64,000 bases of DNA from Rhodanobacter thiooxydans (GCF_021545845.1 NZ_CP088923.1:930001-994000); one strand, 5' to 3'; positions 7,349 through 16,880 are shown, counted from the stretch's first letter. Notes: generated by a model from the letters alone, not told the origin. Numbers and translations: made by a program.

Positions 7349-10288
7349 ATGAAACTTGGGGTCACAAAACTTTCTTCATCAGTCCGCCTCGCGCTTTCGT
7401 TGGGTGCGGTCATCGCAGTAGGTACCTCGGGCACGGTCTTCGCCCAGGACACGGGTAGCCAGGACACGAGCAAGCCCAGCCAGGAAAAGGCCCAGACACT
7501 GCAGACCGTCGTGGTCACCGGCTCGCACATCCGTCGCGTGGACCTGGAAACGTCCAACCCGGTCGTGACCATCGATGCCGCGCAGATCAAGGCCACCGGC
7601 AAGCTGACGCTGGGCGACATCGTGCAGCAGCTGCCGGCGGTGACCGGCGGCAACATCAACCCGCAGGTCAACAACAGCGGCGGCACCGGCGGCAGCAGCA
7701 TCGGCCTGCGCGGCCTGGGCGCTCAGCGCACCCTGATCCTGATCGACGGCAAGCGCATCATCAACAGCGATCCGAACTCGATCCCGGCCGACATGATCGA
7801 GCGCATCGAAGTACTGACCGACGGCGCCTCCTCGGTGTACGGCTCCGACGCGATCGGCGGCGTGGTCAACTTCATCCTGAAGAAGGACTACCAGGGCGCC
7901 CAGTTCTCGGCGACCTACGGCGAGTCCGACCACAATGATGGCGCTACGACCGGTTACCGGTTCACGTTCGGCCAGACGTCCGACAAGGGCAGCATCATGG
8001 GCGGCGTCGACTACAACAAGACCGAAGCTGTGCTGGCCAAGAACCGCGACTTCTCCAAGAACGCGGTGTCGATCTACGGCAGCAGCCAGACCCCGATCTA
8101 CAGCTACGTCGGTGGCTCCAGCTTCCCGGCCTACGGGCGCGTCCAGTTGCCGACCCAGTATCGGGGCACCGGCCCGGGACAGTACAACTGCAAGAACGTG
8201 GCGCTGAATCCGGGCGCCAGTGGCCAGAACATCGCCACCGACTACCACTGCTTCACCAATGCCGACAAGTACAACTATGCGGCGGTCAACCTGATCCAGA
8301 CCCCGCAGGAGCGCACCAGCCTGTGGCTGAAGGGCACCTACAACCTGGGCGACCACGTCCAGGCCTACATGGACGCGTACCACAACAAGACCAGCTCGGG
8401 CTTCCAGCTGGCCCCGGCGCTGCTGGGCAGCCTGTACGGTGCGGTGATCTCCAAGGATGCGTACTACAACCCGTTCGGCCGGGAGTATTCGGCGGCCGGT
8501 CTGGACTACCGTGCACGCCTGGTGTCCGCCGGCAGCCGCGCGGCCAACTACGGCACCACCACCGACCAGATCCACACCGGTTTCAAGGGTGACTTCAACC
8601 TGCTGAACCACGACTGGAACTGGGACGTGGGCATGAGTTACGGCCACTTCTCGCAGCAGACCATCACCCGCGGCCTGCCGAACCAGGACAAGATCAACAA
8701 GGACCTGGGTCCGTCGCGTCTGGATGCTGCCTCCGGCAAGGTGGTTTGCAATTCTGGCGCGGCCGGCTGCATGCCGTTCAACCCGTTCAATCTGTTCGAC
8801 CCGAACTCGGTGGCGGCCCTCCAGGCGGCCGCGGTGCCGGCGATCAGCAACCAGTTCAACATCGAGCGCGTGTACTCGGCCGACGTCAACGGCGGCGTGT
8901 TCGATCTGCCGGCCGGTACCGTGCAGTTGGCCGCGGGCGCTTCCTACCGCAAGGAGTACACCCGCGCGGAAATCGATCCGCTGCTGCTGATCGATCCGTC
9001 CACCGGCAACTGCACCCTGGGCAGCCAGTGCAGCTCGCCGCTGCGTGGCGGCTACAACGTGAAGGAGGCCTACGCCGAGGTGTTCGTGCCGATCCTGACC
9101 GACATGCCGTTCGCACAGTCGCTGAACGTCACCATCGGTGACCGCTACTCGAAGTACAGCACCTTCGGCAGCACCAACAACAAGAAGTTCGCGGTGGAAT
9201 ACCGCCCGATCACCGACCTGCTGCTGCGCGGCACGGTGTCCGAGGTGTTCCGTGCGCCGACCATCGGCAACGTCTTCGGCGCGCCGATCAGCGACGCACC
9301 GAAGCTCAGCAGCGACCCCTGCGACCACATCACCACCGCCAATCCGGCCTGCGTGGGCGTGCCGACCGATGGCAGCTTCGTCAACCAGGACGCGGCGCTC
9401 GGCCAGCAGATCAAGGGCATTTCCTCCGGCTCGAAGTACGCCGGGTTCCCGCTGGGGCCGGAGAAGGGCAAGTCGTTCGACCTCGGCCTCGTCTACTCGC
9501 CGAGCTACGTGCCGGGGCTGTCGCTCAGTGTCGACGCGTGGCACCTGTACCTGAAGGACACGATCTCCTCGATCGGCGCGCAGACCGTGCTCGACCTCTG
9601 CTACGCCGGCCTCAACCAGTACTGCCCGCTGGTCAGCCGCTTCCCGACCGGCAGCGCCAACCCCGGCCAGATCGCGCAGATCATCGAGCCGACCGGCAAC
9701 CTGGGCCGCACGGACGTGGCGGGTGTCGACTTCTCGGCTCGCTACAAGCTGCCGGAATTCTCGTTCGGCAAGTTCGTGGTGGGCTTGGATGGGACCTACA
9801 TGTCGCGCTATGACCAGCAGACCGCGCCGGGCACCAGTGCCAACACGGTGTTCCACGACGCCGGCCACTTTATGCCGTTCGGCTCCAGCCAGGCGTCGAC
9901 CTGCCCGAGCGGTGGCGGCGTGTGCCTGTTCCCGCGCTGGCGCGGCAACGGCTTCGTGAACTGGGACCTGGGCGATTGGAGCGCTTCCTGGCGCATGCGC
10001 TACATCGGCGCGTTCCGCAACGGCTCGAAGAGCCCGTCGCAGGACACCAACCCGGTGCAGAACCTGCCGGGCGTGGTGTTCAAGTACGGCGCGACGATCT
10101 ACAACGACGTGTCGATCGGCTACAACATCGAACAGTTCAACACGCGCCTGGACTTTGGCGTGAACAACCTGTTCGACAAGCAGCCGCCGTTCCTGTACGC
10201 CAACAACACCCTCAACGCCAACACCGATCCGAGCGACTTCGACCTGCAGGGCCGCTACTTCTGGGGCCGCGTGACGGTGTCGTTCTGA
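7349..10288 (+). CDS. TonB-dependent outer-membrane receptor
   Basis: A 979-residue outer-membrane transporter. A signal peptide ends after VFA (about residue 32), then a glutamine/lysine-rich spacer, a TonB-box-like LQTVVVTGS near 50-58 and a plug domain to about residue 180 (IDAAQIKATGKLTLGDIVQQ, SIGLRGLGAQRTLILIDGKR, ASSVYGSDAIGGVVNFIL). The remainder is a 22-strand-type barrel that ends WGRVTVSF with the terminal Phe needed for barrel insertion. Several paired cysteines in loops suggest extracellular disulfides. The plug type is that of the many Xanthomonadales receptors of unknown ligand. It has its own promoter and terminator and is followed by sulfotransferase genes, which suggests a modified peptide or saccharide ligand, but this is inference. 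Confidence 0.93.
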   Translation: MKLGVTKLSSSVRLALSLGAVIAVGTSGTVFAQDTGSQDTSKPSQEKAQTLQTVVVTGSHIRRVDLETSNPVVTIDAAQIKATGKLTLGDIVQQLPAVTGGNINPQVNNSGGTGGSSIGLRGLGAQRTLILIDGKRIINSDPNSIPADMIERIEVLTDGASSVYGSDAIGGVVNFILKKDYQGAQFSATYGESDHNDGATTGYRFTFGQTSDKGSIMGGVDYNKTEAVLAKNRDFSKNAVSIYGSSQTPIYSYVGGSSFPAYGRVQLPTQYRGTGPGQYNCKNVALNPGASGQNIATDYHCFTNADKYNYAAVNLIQTPQERTSLWLKGTYNLGDHVQAYMDAYHNKTSSGFQLAPALLGSLYGAVISKDAYYNPFGREYSAAGLDYRARLVSAGSRAANYGTTTDQIHTGFKGDFNLLNHDWNWDVGMSYGHFSQQTITRGLPNQDKINKDLGPSRLDAASGKVVCNSGAAGCMPFNPFNLFDPNSVAALQAAAVPAISNQFNIERVYSADVNGGVFDLPAGTVQLAAGASYRKEYTRAEIDPLLLIDPSTGNCTLGSQCSSPLRGGYNVKEAYAEVFVPILTDMPFAQSLNVTIGDRYSKYSTFGSTNNKKFAVEYRPITDLLLRGTVSEVFRAPTIGNVFGAPISDAPKLSSDPCDHITTANPACVGVPTDGSFVNQDAALGQQIKGISSGSKYAGFPLGPEKGKSFDLGLVYSPSYVPGLSLSVDAWHLYLKDTISSIGAQTVLDLCYAGLNQYCPLVSRFPTGSANPGQIAQIIEPTGNLGRTDVAGVDFSARYKLPEFSFGKFVVGLDGTYMSRYDQQTAPGTSANTVFHDAGHFMPFGSSQASTCPSGGGVCLFPRWRGNGFVNWDLGDWSASWRMRYIGAFRNGSKSPSQDTNPVQNLPGVVFKYGATIYNDVSIGYNIEQFNTRLDFGVNNLFDKQPPFLYANNTLNANTDPSDFDLQGRYFWGRVTVSF

Positions 10289-10321
10289 TTGACTGGACAG
10301 CACTGAGTAGCTGAAGCTGAC

Positions 10322-10357
10322 GAGCCGCGCGGGCAACCCGCGCGGCTCTTCTTTTTT
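10322..10357 (+). terminator. Rho-independent terminator after the TonB receptor gene
   Basis: A perfect 12-bp stem GAGCCGCGCGGG / CCCGCGCGGCTC with a CAA loop (10322-10348) is followed by TTCTTTTTT. It lies 34 bp after the receptor stop and 18 bp before the next gene. Confidence 0.92.
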
Positions 10358-10374
10358 GGATAGTTGCCTCTCCC

Positions 10375-12204
10375 GTGATCAACGACATTCTCAGCGCCCT
10401 GCAAAGCGGCCGGCCGGCCGAGGTGGAGCGCCTTTCCCGAGCCGCCCTGGCCGAGCGTCCCGACGATCCAGACCTCGCCTTGTTCCTGGCGATCGGCCTG
10501 CAGCAGCAGGGGCGCCTGGCCGAGGCGCTGGAGGTTTACGCGGCCTTGGCGCAGAAGCACCCCGACGACTCGCTGCACTGGGGCAATTACGCGACCGCGC
10601 TGCGTGAGGCGGGGCGCGTACAGGAAGCCGAGAACGCTTATCTGCGTTCGATCGCACTGGCGCCGGACAACGAGGAACAGCTGACCAACCTGGGCCTGCT
10701 GCAGCTCGAACGAAAGGATTACCCGGCCGCCCGCGACACGCTGCTGCGCGCCCATGCGCTGGACCCGGCAGCGCCGGCTGTACGCATTCATGCCGCGCGC
10801 GCCTGTTCAGCCTGCCGCGACTCGCGCGCGGAAGAGCTGCTCCGTCCCTGGCGCGACTGGACCTCGCTGGACGATCCGCTGCAGCTGGAACTCGCCGACC
10901 TGCAACTGGTGCTCGGCGAGGCGAACATTGCCCGCGTGTTGCTGGAGGAGCTGCTGGAGCGCAGCCCCGGCCATCTGCCGGCGCGTCTGTTGCTGGCCGC
11001 GGTCTATGAACGCGTCAACGACCTCGACGGCAGCGCGGCCCTGCTCGACCAGGTGGAGCGAAATCATCCGGCACTGGACGCCGAGGCGCAGCTGGAGATC
11101 GTCCACCAGCGCGCAAAGCTGGCGTTGCGCCGCGGGCAAACGGGGCAGGCGCGGCGGCTGCTTGAGCAAGCCGGACCGCGCACAGCCGACGACTATGCGC
11201 ATTTCTTCTCCCTGGCCGAGGCCTGCGACAAGCTGCGCGATTACCCGGGCGCGATCGCCGCGCTGCACGAGGCGCATGCGCGCCAGATCGAGGAGCTGAA
11301 GCGCAACGCGCCGCGTCGCTTCGACCCCGCTGCGCCGGTGCTTCCGGCCGCGGTGGAACGCATCGGCGCCGAGGAGTTCCGGCGCTGGCCGGTGCTGCAA
11401 GGGCCCGACAGCACGAGCTCGCCCGTATTCATCGTGGGCTACCCGCGCTCGGGCACGACCCTGCTGGAACTGATGCTCGACGCCCATCCGGCACTGCAGT
11501 CGATGGACGAGCGGCCGTTCTTCACGATTCTCTCCGACCAGCTCGCCGATCACGGCATCACGGTGCCGCAGGATCTGCACAAGCTCGACCAGCATGCCTG
11601 CGACGAATTGCGCAAGGGTTACGTGAGCCTGGTCTGCTCGAAGATCCAGCGGCGCTGGAGCGCGCAGCTGGTCGACAAGAATCCGCTGAACATGCTGTGG
11701 CTGCCGCTGATCCATCGGCTGTTCCCCGAGGCGAAATTCATCCTCGCATTGCGTCATCCGTGCGACGTGCTGGTCAGCAACTACATGCAGAACTTCCGCG
11801 CCGCCGTGCTGGCGGTGGCGTGCGCCTCGATGGAGAAGCTGGCCACCGCCTACGTGACGGCGATGGAGTGCTGGCTGCACGACGTGGCGCTGTTCCAGCC
11901 GAACGTGTTCGTTTCCCGCTACGAGGATCTGGTGGCCGACCCGGCTGCACAGACGCGGCGCATCGCCGACTTCCTCGGCCTGGAGGACGCCACGCCGCTG
12001 CTGCATTTCGATCGCCACGCGCGCGACAAGGGCTTCATCGCCACGCCGAGCTACGCACAGGTCACCCAGCCGGTGAACCGCAAGGGGCTCGATCGCTGGA
12101 AGCGCTATCGCGAGGCGCTGGCACCGGCGCTGCCGATCCTCGATCCGATGCTCCGGCACTGGGGCTATTCGGTCGCGGACGCCGACGAATCCGCTGGTGG
12201 CTGA
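10375..12204 (+). CDS. TPR-containing sulfotransferase (1 of 3)
   Basis: A 609-residue protein starting with GTG; no upstream ATG fits. Residues 1-310 are tetratricopeptide-like helical repeats (ALAERPDDPDLALFLAIGLQ, YLRSIALAPDNEEQLTNLG). Residues 350-600 are a sulfotransferase domain: the PAPS 5'-phosphosulfate loop PRSGTT is at 357-362, and the 3'-phosphate motif is LALRHPCDVLVSNYM near 460, as in protein-tyrosine sulfotransferases. The expected reaction is transfer of sulfate from PAPS to a hydroxyl group of a peptide or glycan, in the cytoplasm since no signal peptide is seen. It begins 18 bp after the receptor's terminator with no clear Shine-Dalgarno, so it may depend on readthrough or its own weak promoter. 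It converges with the next gene with only 3 bp between the stops. Confidence 0.88.
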   Translation: MINDILSALQSGRPAEVERLSRAALAERPDDPDLALFLAIGLQQQGRLAEALEVYAALAQKHPDDSLHWGNYATALREAGRVQEAENAYLRSIALAPDNEEQLTNLGLLQLERKDYPAARDTLLRAHALDPAAPAVRIHAARACSACRDSRAEELLRPWRDWTSLDDPLQLELADLQLVLGEANIARVLLEELLERSPGHLPARLLLAAVYERVNDLDGSAALLDQVERNHPALDAEAQLEIVHQRAKLALRRGQTGQARRLLEQAGPRTADDYAHFFSLAEACDKLRDYPGAIAALHEAHARQIEELKRNAPRRFDPAAPVLPAAVERIGAEEFRRWPVLQGPDSTSSPVFIVGYPRSGTTLLELMLDAHPALQSMDERPFFTILSDQLADHGITVPQDLHKLDQHACDELRKGYVSLVCSKIQRRWSAQLVDKNPLNMLWLPLIHRLFPEAKFILALRHPCDVLVSNYMQNFRAAVLAVACASMEKLATAYVTAMECWLHDVALFQPNVFVSRYEDLVADPAAQTRRIADFLGLEDATPLLHFDRHARDKGFIATPSYAQVTQPVNRKGLDRWKRYREALAPALPILDPMLRHWGYSVADADESAGG

Positions 12205-12207
12205 TGC

Positions 12208-13764
12208 TCAGTCGTCCGCCATCCGTGCGAGCTCCGGCAGCAGTGTGGCGTAGGCGCGCCAGCGCTGCACCGAGCGGGAGTGCACGGGCTGGCGCGCCTG
12301 CCACAGGCTGGCCGTGTTGATGGCGCGTTCCTGGCCGGGCGCCATGGGCGGGATGGCGGCGGGCAGCCCCAGCCAGTCGGCCAGGGCGCCGATGCAGCTG
12401 GCGGGGTCGGCGACCAGGTCTTCATAACGCACTTCGCGCACGGCGGTCGGGTAACGCCGTTGCCAGTGCGCCATCAGCCGCCGTGTGCCGTGGATGACCG
12501 CCGCGATGTCGGCGAAATCACCGGCAAAGTCCTGCGTGCCGGGATGGAACGACTGCATCCACAGCGAGAGTGCGTTGTCCCGGGCGTTGCGGCGGCAATG
12601 GATCACCCGCGCCTGCGGGAACAGCGCGAGGATCAGGTCTACGTGCATGTCGTTGTGCGGCTGCTTGTCGATGTACCAGCGCGCGGGGGCATCGTCCTGC
12701 ACCAGTTGGGCCGCATAGGCCGTGGCGGCCAGCGGCATCTGCGCGGCGCGTTCGCGCTCCGAGGCGATGGCATCGAGGCGTGCTGCTAGCGTCGGCAGCC
12801 AGGGCAGCTCCCCGCGATGCCGCACCGCCGGGTGTTGGGCCAGCTGTTCGGCCAGCAGCGTGCTGCCGGACCGCGGCATGCCCACGATGAAGACAGGCGT
12901 CCACGCGTGGTCCCCTGCCGGCTGGACGGGCGGCGCCGGCCGCGTCAGCCGCAGTTCCACGCTGCGCCGCCATGCCTTGCGGTTCCATGGCTGCCGTTCG
13001 CGCACGAGGCGGTTGGCCTCGGCCCAGGCAGCGGCGGCGCGGGCATGCTCGCCGAGATCGTCGCAGGCCTTGCCCAGTGCGAACAGCAGGCCGCTGCGCG
13101 CGTGCGGACTCAGGTCGTTGCGCGCCAGGTGGTGTTCGAACAGCGCGAGGTCCGGATGCCGGCGGTCGCGGTAGCGCTGCAGGCCGGCCAGGCCGAGCGG
13201 GACGTGCCATTCCAGCGCCAGCGGGCTGCCGGCCAGCGCCGCCTGCTGGTGCAGGCGCGCCTCGTCGAAGCGTCCCAGCTGCGATGCCAGCGCGCCGGCG
13301 TGCGCGCGCAGGCGGGGATCGTCGAGGCCGCGGGCGAAGGCGTCTGTGCACAGCTGCAGCGCCTGCGCCTGGCGCCCGCAGTCGTCGAGCAACTCCACTG
13401 CGGTGATCCGCTGCTCCAAGCTGGCCGTGCGGGCCGTGCTGGCCGTGCTGGCACTGGTCAGAACCTCGCCGGCGGCCACCATCCGGCCCTGCTCGCGCAG
13501 CAGGCGCGCCAGCACGAAGGCGGCGGGCAGATGGTCCGGCGTGCGCTGCAGGATGCCTCGCAGGCGCCGTTCGGCGCTGGGTCGATCGCCCCGCTGGATC
13601 GCCAGGCCTGCGAGCGCCAGCGCAAGCTCGTCGGATCCAGGATGAGCAGCGACGGCCGCTTCCAACGTGTTCGCCGCAGCCGCCACGTCGCCACGCAATA
13701 TCTGCGCCTGCGCGGCTTGCAGCAACAGCTGCTCATCCGGAAGTGCAGGCGTGGTCGGCGTCAT
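12208..13764 (-). CDS. TPR-containing sulfotransferase (2 of 3)
   Basis: A 518-residue protein with TPR-like repeats over residues 10-265 and a sulfotransferase domain from about 290. The PAPS loop is PRSGST (297-302) within VFIVGMPRSGSTLLAEQL, and the 3'-phosphate motif is CRRNARDNALSLWMQSF. It is a diverged paralogue of the genes on either side. It is transcribed after the third sulfotransferase gene, 20 bp apart, so the two probably form one operon. A serine/alanine/threonine-rich stretch (about 103-115) interrupts the TPR region. The acceptor is unknown. Confidence 0.86.
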   Translation of the reverse strand: MTPTTPALPDEQLLLQAAQAQILRGDVAAAANTLEAAVAAHPGSDELALALAGLAIQRGDRPSAERRLRGILQRTPDHLPAAFVLARLLREQGRMVAAGEVLTSASTASTARTASLEQRITAVELLDDCGRQAQALQLCTDAFARGLDDPRLRAHAGALASQLGRFDEARLHQQAALAGSPLALEWHVPLGLAGLQRYRDRRHPDLALFEHHLARNDLSPHARSGLLFALGKACDDLGEHARAAAAWAEANRLVRERQPWNRKAWRRSVELRLTRPAPPVQPAGDHAWTPVFIVGMPRSGSTLLAEQLAQHPAVRHRGELPWLPTLAARLDAIASERERAAQMPLAATAYAAQLVQDDAPARWYIDKQPHNDMHVDLILALFPQARVIHCRRNARDNALSLWMQSFHPGTQDFAGDFADIAAVIHGTRRLMAHWQRRYPTAVREVRYEDLVADPASCIGALADWLGLPAAIPPMAPGQERAINTASLWQARQPVHSRSVQRWRAYATLLPELARMADD

Positions 13765-13784
13765 GGGCGCTTCCGCGGATGCGC

Positions 13785-15362
13785 TCAGGCCTGCCAGGGC
13801 GGCTGGCCGAGCGCGGTGCGCAGCGGGTCGAGCAGGGCGCCATAGCGTGTGCTGTGCGCGGTGTCGCCGCGCAGTGGCTGGCGCACCTGGCTGGCGCTGG
13901 GCGAGCGCACCTCGCGGGTATTTTCATGGAAACTCAGGCAGGCCGGGTCGAACGGCAGCCCGCAGAAGTCCAGCAAGGCGCGGATGCGGGCTTCCGGCTC
14001 GGCCAGCAGCGCCTCGTAGTCGTGCAGCAGCACTGCCTGCGGATGGCGCGCGGCGAGCCGCTGCAGGCTGCGCTCGCAGTTGCGCCAGAAACTGGCCAGG
14101 TCGCCGAAGTCGCGGCTGTACTCGTTGTTGTCCAGGCGCTGGCGATAGCAGGAGAAGCAGGTCTCCAGCGCGTCGCGACGGCAGCCGACGATGCGCGCCC
14201 CCGGCAGCATGGCACGGATGGCTTCGGCGTAGATCCAGTTGCTCGGCAGCTTGTCGGTGAAACGCGGGCGGTGCTTGCGCCAATGGGCCGTGCGTTCGAG
14301 ATAGCGGTGGCCAAGTCGCGACCAGTCGGCGGGCTGCATGTGCGGCACCCAGCGCGGAAACGGCTGCCCGCGCCAGCGCGACTCCTCGGCCAGCACCTGC
14401 GGCAGGTCCGGCAGCTCGCCGGTGCCCTCCACCTGCGGATGCGAGGCGAGGATCTGCTCGGCCAGCGTGGAGCCGGAGCGCGGCAGGCCGACGATGAAGA
14501 TCGCCTCGTGCCCCAGGCCGGGCTCGTCCGCGCCCGCCGGCGGCGGATCGAAGGCCGCCGCCAGGGCGTCGATCGCCGCCGAGTAGCCGGCGGCGTTCCA
14601 CTGCTGGCGTCGCCGCGCGATGGTGTTCGCCGTGGCGATCGCCTGCAGTGATTCGGCGTACTGGCCCTGATCGTCCAGCGCGCGCGCCAGTGCGAAGCCG
14701 ATCGCGATGCGGTCGTCGTCGGTGGCGCGCGGTTCCCGCAGCGCGGCCCGCATGGCGGCGACGTCGGCCTCGCCCATGCGCGTGGTCTTCAGATCGGCCA
14801 GCCCCCACCACGCCATGCCGGCCCATGCCCGTTCGGTCAGCACACGCCGGTATTCGGCGGCGGCTTCGGCTGGTTGCCCGCGCATGCGCAGCATGTCCGC
14901 CCGCAGTGCGCGTGCGTCGGTGGCGTGCGGGTCGAGTTCCACCGCGCGGCGCAGGGCGGCCTCGGCCTCGTCGTTGCGCACGCTGCGGGTCAGCATCACG
15001 CCGAGGTTGTACCAGGCCAGCGCCATGTCCGGCTGCAGCCGGCAGGCGGCCCGCAGGGCATCGATGGCGCCGTCGTATTCGCCGGCCTGGCCGAGCAGGG
15101 TGGCCAGCGTGTTGAGGTAGATCGGATCGTCCGGGTGGCCGGCGAGTGCCGTCCGCATCAGCGCGATGGCCTCCTGGTGGCGCCCCTGCATGCCCAGGAT
15201 GCCGGCGTGCAGGCGCTGCACTTCGGGGTGATCGGGCTGGCCGGCGAGCAGTGGCGCCATGCGCGCGGTCGCGACATCGAGACGGCCGTCGTCGAGCGCC
15301 CGCGCGACGGCGGATACGGCCCGCGTCAGGTCAGGGGTGAGGCCATGCAGTCGTGCCGACAT
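13785..15362 (-). CDS. TPR-containing sulfotransferase (3 of 3)
   Basis: A 526-residue protein counted from MSARLHGLTPDL at 15362; an upstream in-frame ATG would add 31 Arg/Ser/His-rich residues that look non-coding. Residues 10-270 contain clear TPR units, for example DPIYLNTLATLLGQAGEYDG and MALAWYNLGVML. The sulfotransferase domain follows: PAPS loop PRSGST at 294-299 and 3'-phosphate motif CRRDALETCFSCYRQRL. It is the promoter-proximal gene of the two-gene minus-strand unit and diverges from the beta-hydroxylase gene across 117 bp, which would let one regulator control both sides. Confidence 0.86.
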   Translation of the reverse strand: MSARLHGLTPDLTRAVSAVARALDDGRLDVATARMAPLLAGQPDHPEVQRLHAGILGMQGRHQEAIALMRTALAGHPDDPIYLNTLATLLGQAGEYDGAIDALRAACRLQPDMALAWYNLGVMLTRSVRNDEAEAALRRAVELDPHATDARALRADMLRMRGQPAEAAAEYRRVLTERAWAGMAWWGLADLKTTRMGEADVAAMRAALREPRATDDDRIAIGFALARALDDQGQYAESLQAIATANTIARRRQQWNAAGYSAAIDALAAAFDPPPAGADEPGLGHEAIFIVGLPRSGSTLAEQILASHPQVEGTGELPDLPQVLAEESRWRGQPFPRWVPHMQPADWSRLGHRYLERTAHWRKHRPRFTDKLPSNWIYAEAIRAMLPGARIVGCRRDALETCFSCYRQRLDNNEYSRDFGDLASFWRNCERSLQRLAARHPQAVLLHDYEALLAEPEARIRALLDFCGLPFDPACLSFHENTREVRSPSASQVRQPLRGDTAHSTRYGALLDPLRTALGQPPWQA

Positions 15363-15406
15363 CCGGGCTCCGTGTGTGTGGTGGGCGCGGCAGCGCCGCG
15401 AACGGC

Positions 15407-15412
15407 TATTAT
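15407..15412 (+). promoter_or_regulatory. possible -10 box before the beta-hydroxylase gene
   Basis: TATTAT (five of six consensus bases) in the 117-bp divergent spacer, 68 bp before the ATG. No convincing -35 box is present at the right distance, so this is weak. Confidence 0.25.
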
Positions 15413-15479
15413 GCCTGCTCGGCGACGGTCCGCTTCGTGCGGGCGGCAGTGGCATGGCACAACCCGCGGAGCACCATCG

Positions 15480-16805
15480 ATGAGCGTTTCCTCTTCGCCC
15501 GACCCCGTGTCGTCATTGCGGGAGACTGTTCGCGTGCAGTTGCAGGGCGGACAGATGGCGGCGGCGGAATCCTCCTGTCGGCAATTGCTCGAGCACGAGC
15601 CCAATGACGTCGACGCACTGATCTTCCTGGCCGACCGCGAGCTGGCCCAGCGCAACGCGCCGCAGGCGATACTGCTGCTGAACCGGGCCGAGCGGGCGCA
15701 TCCCGACCATCCCGGCGTGGCTCACCAGCTGGGCAACGTGCATCTTGCTGGCGGCGACTTCGAGGCCGCCGCCAGCTACCTTCAACGGGCGCTGGCGGTG
15801 GCGCCGCGCATGTTCCTGGCGCGGTTGCGCCTGGGTATCGCGCTGGAGCAGCTGGGGCAGGAGCAGCAGGCGCTGACCGCCTACTTCATGGCGGTGCGTA
15901 GCGCGCAGGAGCAGGGCCGCTGGCTCAGTGACGCGACCACCGCGCCCGGCCTGCGCGAGCCGGTGAAGTACGCCATGAGTTACGCCAATGCCGGGCGCAG
16001 GCGCCTGTTCGATGCGGCGCTGGAGCCGTTGCGCGAGCGTTACGGCCGCTCCGAGCTGCGCCGGGTGGATCGTGCGCTGGCGATCCATCTCGGGCTGGAG
16101 CCGATGCCGTCGATCGATCCGCGCCAGCGTCCGCTGTTCCTCTATTTTCCCGACGTCCCCAGCCAGCCGTTCTATCCGCGTGAGCGCTTTCCCTGGCACG
16201 AGACGCTGGAGGCGGCTGCTGCGGCGGTGCGCGAAGAACTGCTGGCCGTGCTGGCGAGCGAGCAGCCGCTGGAATCCTTCCTCGGCGTGGACGACCCCGC
16301 CCAGGCGCAGTCGATGCTGCGCGGGTCGGATGGCCACGCCGCCGCATGGGATGCCTACTTCTTCCATCGCCATGGCGACCGCTACGAGGATCATTGCGCC
16401 GCCTGCCCGCGCACCAGCGCTGTGCTGGATGCGGTGCCGCTGGTGCGCATCCGCGACCATGCGCCGGAAGCGCTGTTTTCGGTACTGCGCCCGGGCACCC
16501 ATATCCTGCCGCACCGCGGCGTGACCAACACCCGCCTGGTCACCCACCTGCCGCTGATCGTGCCGTCCGACTGTGCGCTGCGCGTGGCCGGGCAGATCCA
16601 CTCCTGGCGCGAGGGAAGTTGCGTCACGTTCGACGACACCTTCGAGCACGAGGCCTGGAACCGCAGTCCGTTCACCCGCGTGGTGCTGATCCTGGACAGC
16701 TGGAACCCCGACCTGACCGAGGCGGAGCGGGCGGCGGTGACCGACCTGGTCGAGGCCATCGGCGACTTCAACGCGTCGTGCGAGCTGGCCGCCGACCCGG
16801 CCTGA
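15480..16805 (+). CDS. TPR-linked aspartyl/asparaginyl beta-hydroxylase
   Basis: A 441-residue protein beginning MSVSSSPDPVSSL. Residues 10-140 are TPR-like (DVDALIFLADRELAQRNAPQ, EAAASYLQRALAVAPRMFLA). Residues 250-430 are a 2-oxoglutarate/Fe(II) aspartyl-asparaginyl hydroxylase domain. The two iron-binding histidines expected for this family are H345 in ILPHRGVTN and H390 in FDDTFEHEAWN; the position after the first His is Gly, as in human AspH, which binds iron with only two histidines. The spacing of 45 residues also matches AspH closely. It would hydroxylate Asp or Asn side chains in a peptide. It diverges from the sulfotransferase pair and shares the TPR architecture, which suggests one common client. 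Confidence 0.87.
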   Translation: MSVSSSPDPVSSLRETVRVQLQGGQMAAAESSCRQLLEHEPNDVDALIFLADRELAQRNAPQAILLLNRAERAHPDHPGVAHQLGNVHLAGGDFEAAASYLQRALAVAPRMFLARLRLGIALEQLGQEQQALTAYFMAVRSAQEQGRWLSDATTAPGLREPVKYAMSYANAGRRRLFDAALEPLRERYGRSELRRVDRALAIHLGLEPMPSIDPRQRPLFLYFPDVPSQPFYPRERFPWHETLEAAAAAVREELLAVLASEQPLESFLGVDDPAQAQSMLRGSDGHAAAWDAYFFHRHGDRYEDHCAACPRTSAVLDAVPLVRIRDHAPEALFSVLRPGTHILPHRGVTNTRLVTHLPLIVPSDCALRVAGQIHSWREGSCVTFDDTFEHEAWNRSPFTRVVLILDSWNPDLTEAERAAVTDLVEAIGDFNASCELAADPA

Positions 16806-16828
16806 TCGGCGCCGCATCGGCTCCAGCG

Positions 16829-16854
16829 AAAACGGCGCCTCGAGGCGCCGTTTT
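16829..16854. terminator. bidirectional terminator between the beta-hydroxylase and glutaredoxin genes
   Basis: The perfect palindrome AAAACGGCGCC-TCGA-GGCGCCGTTTT gives an 11-bp stem with a T-tract on either strand. It sits between two convergent genes. Confidence 0.88.
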
Positions 16855-16880
16855 CCCGTGTCGGCCGGCTGCGATGCCGC

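Noticed and set aside
7379..10336. A 985-codon open frame on the minus strand
   Set aside because: It is the complement of the TonB receptor gene and only reflects high GC third positions; it has no signal, domain or ribosome site.
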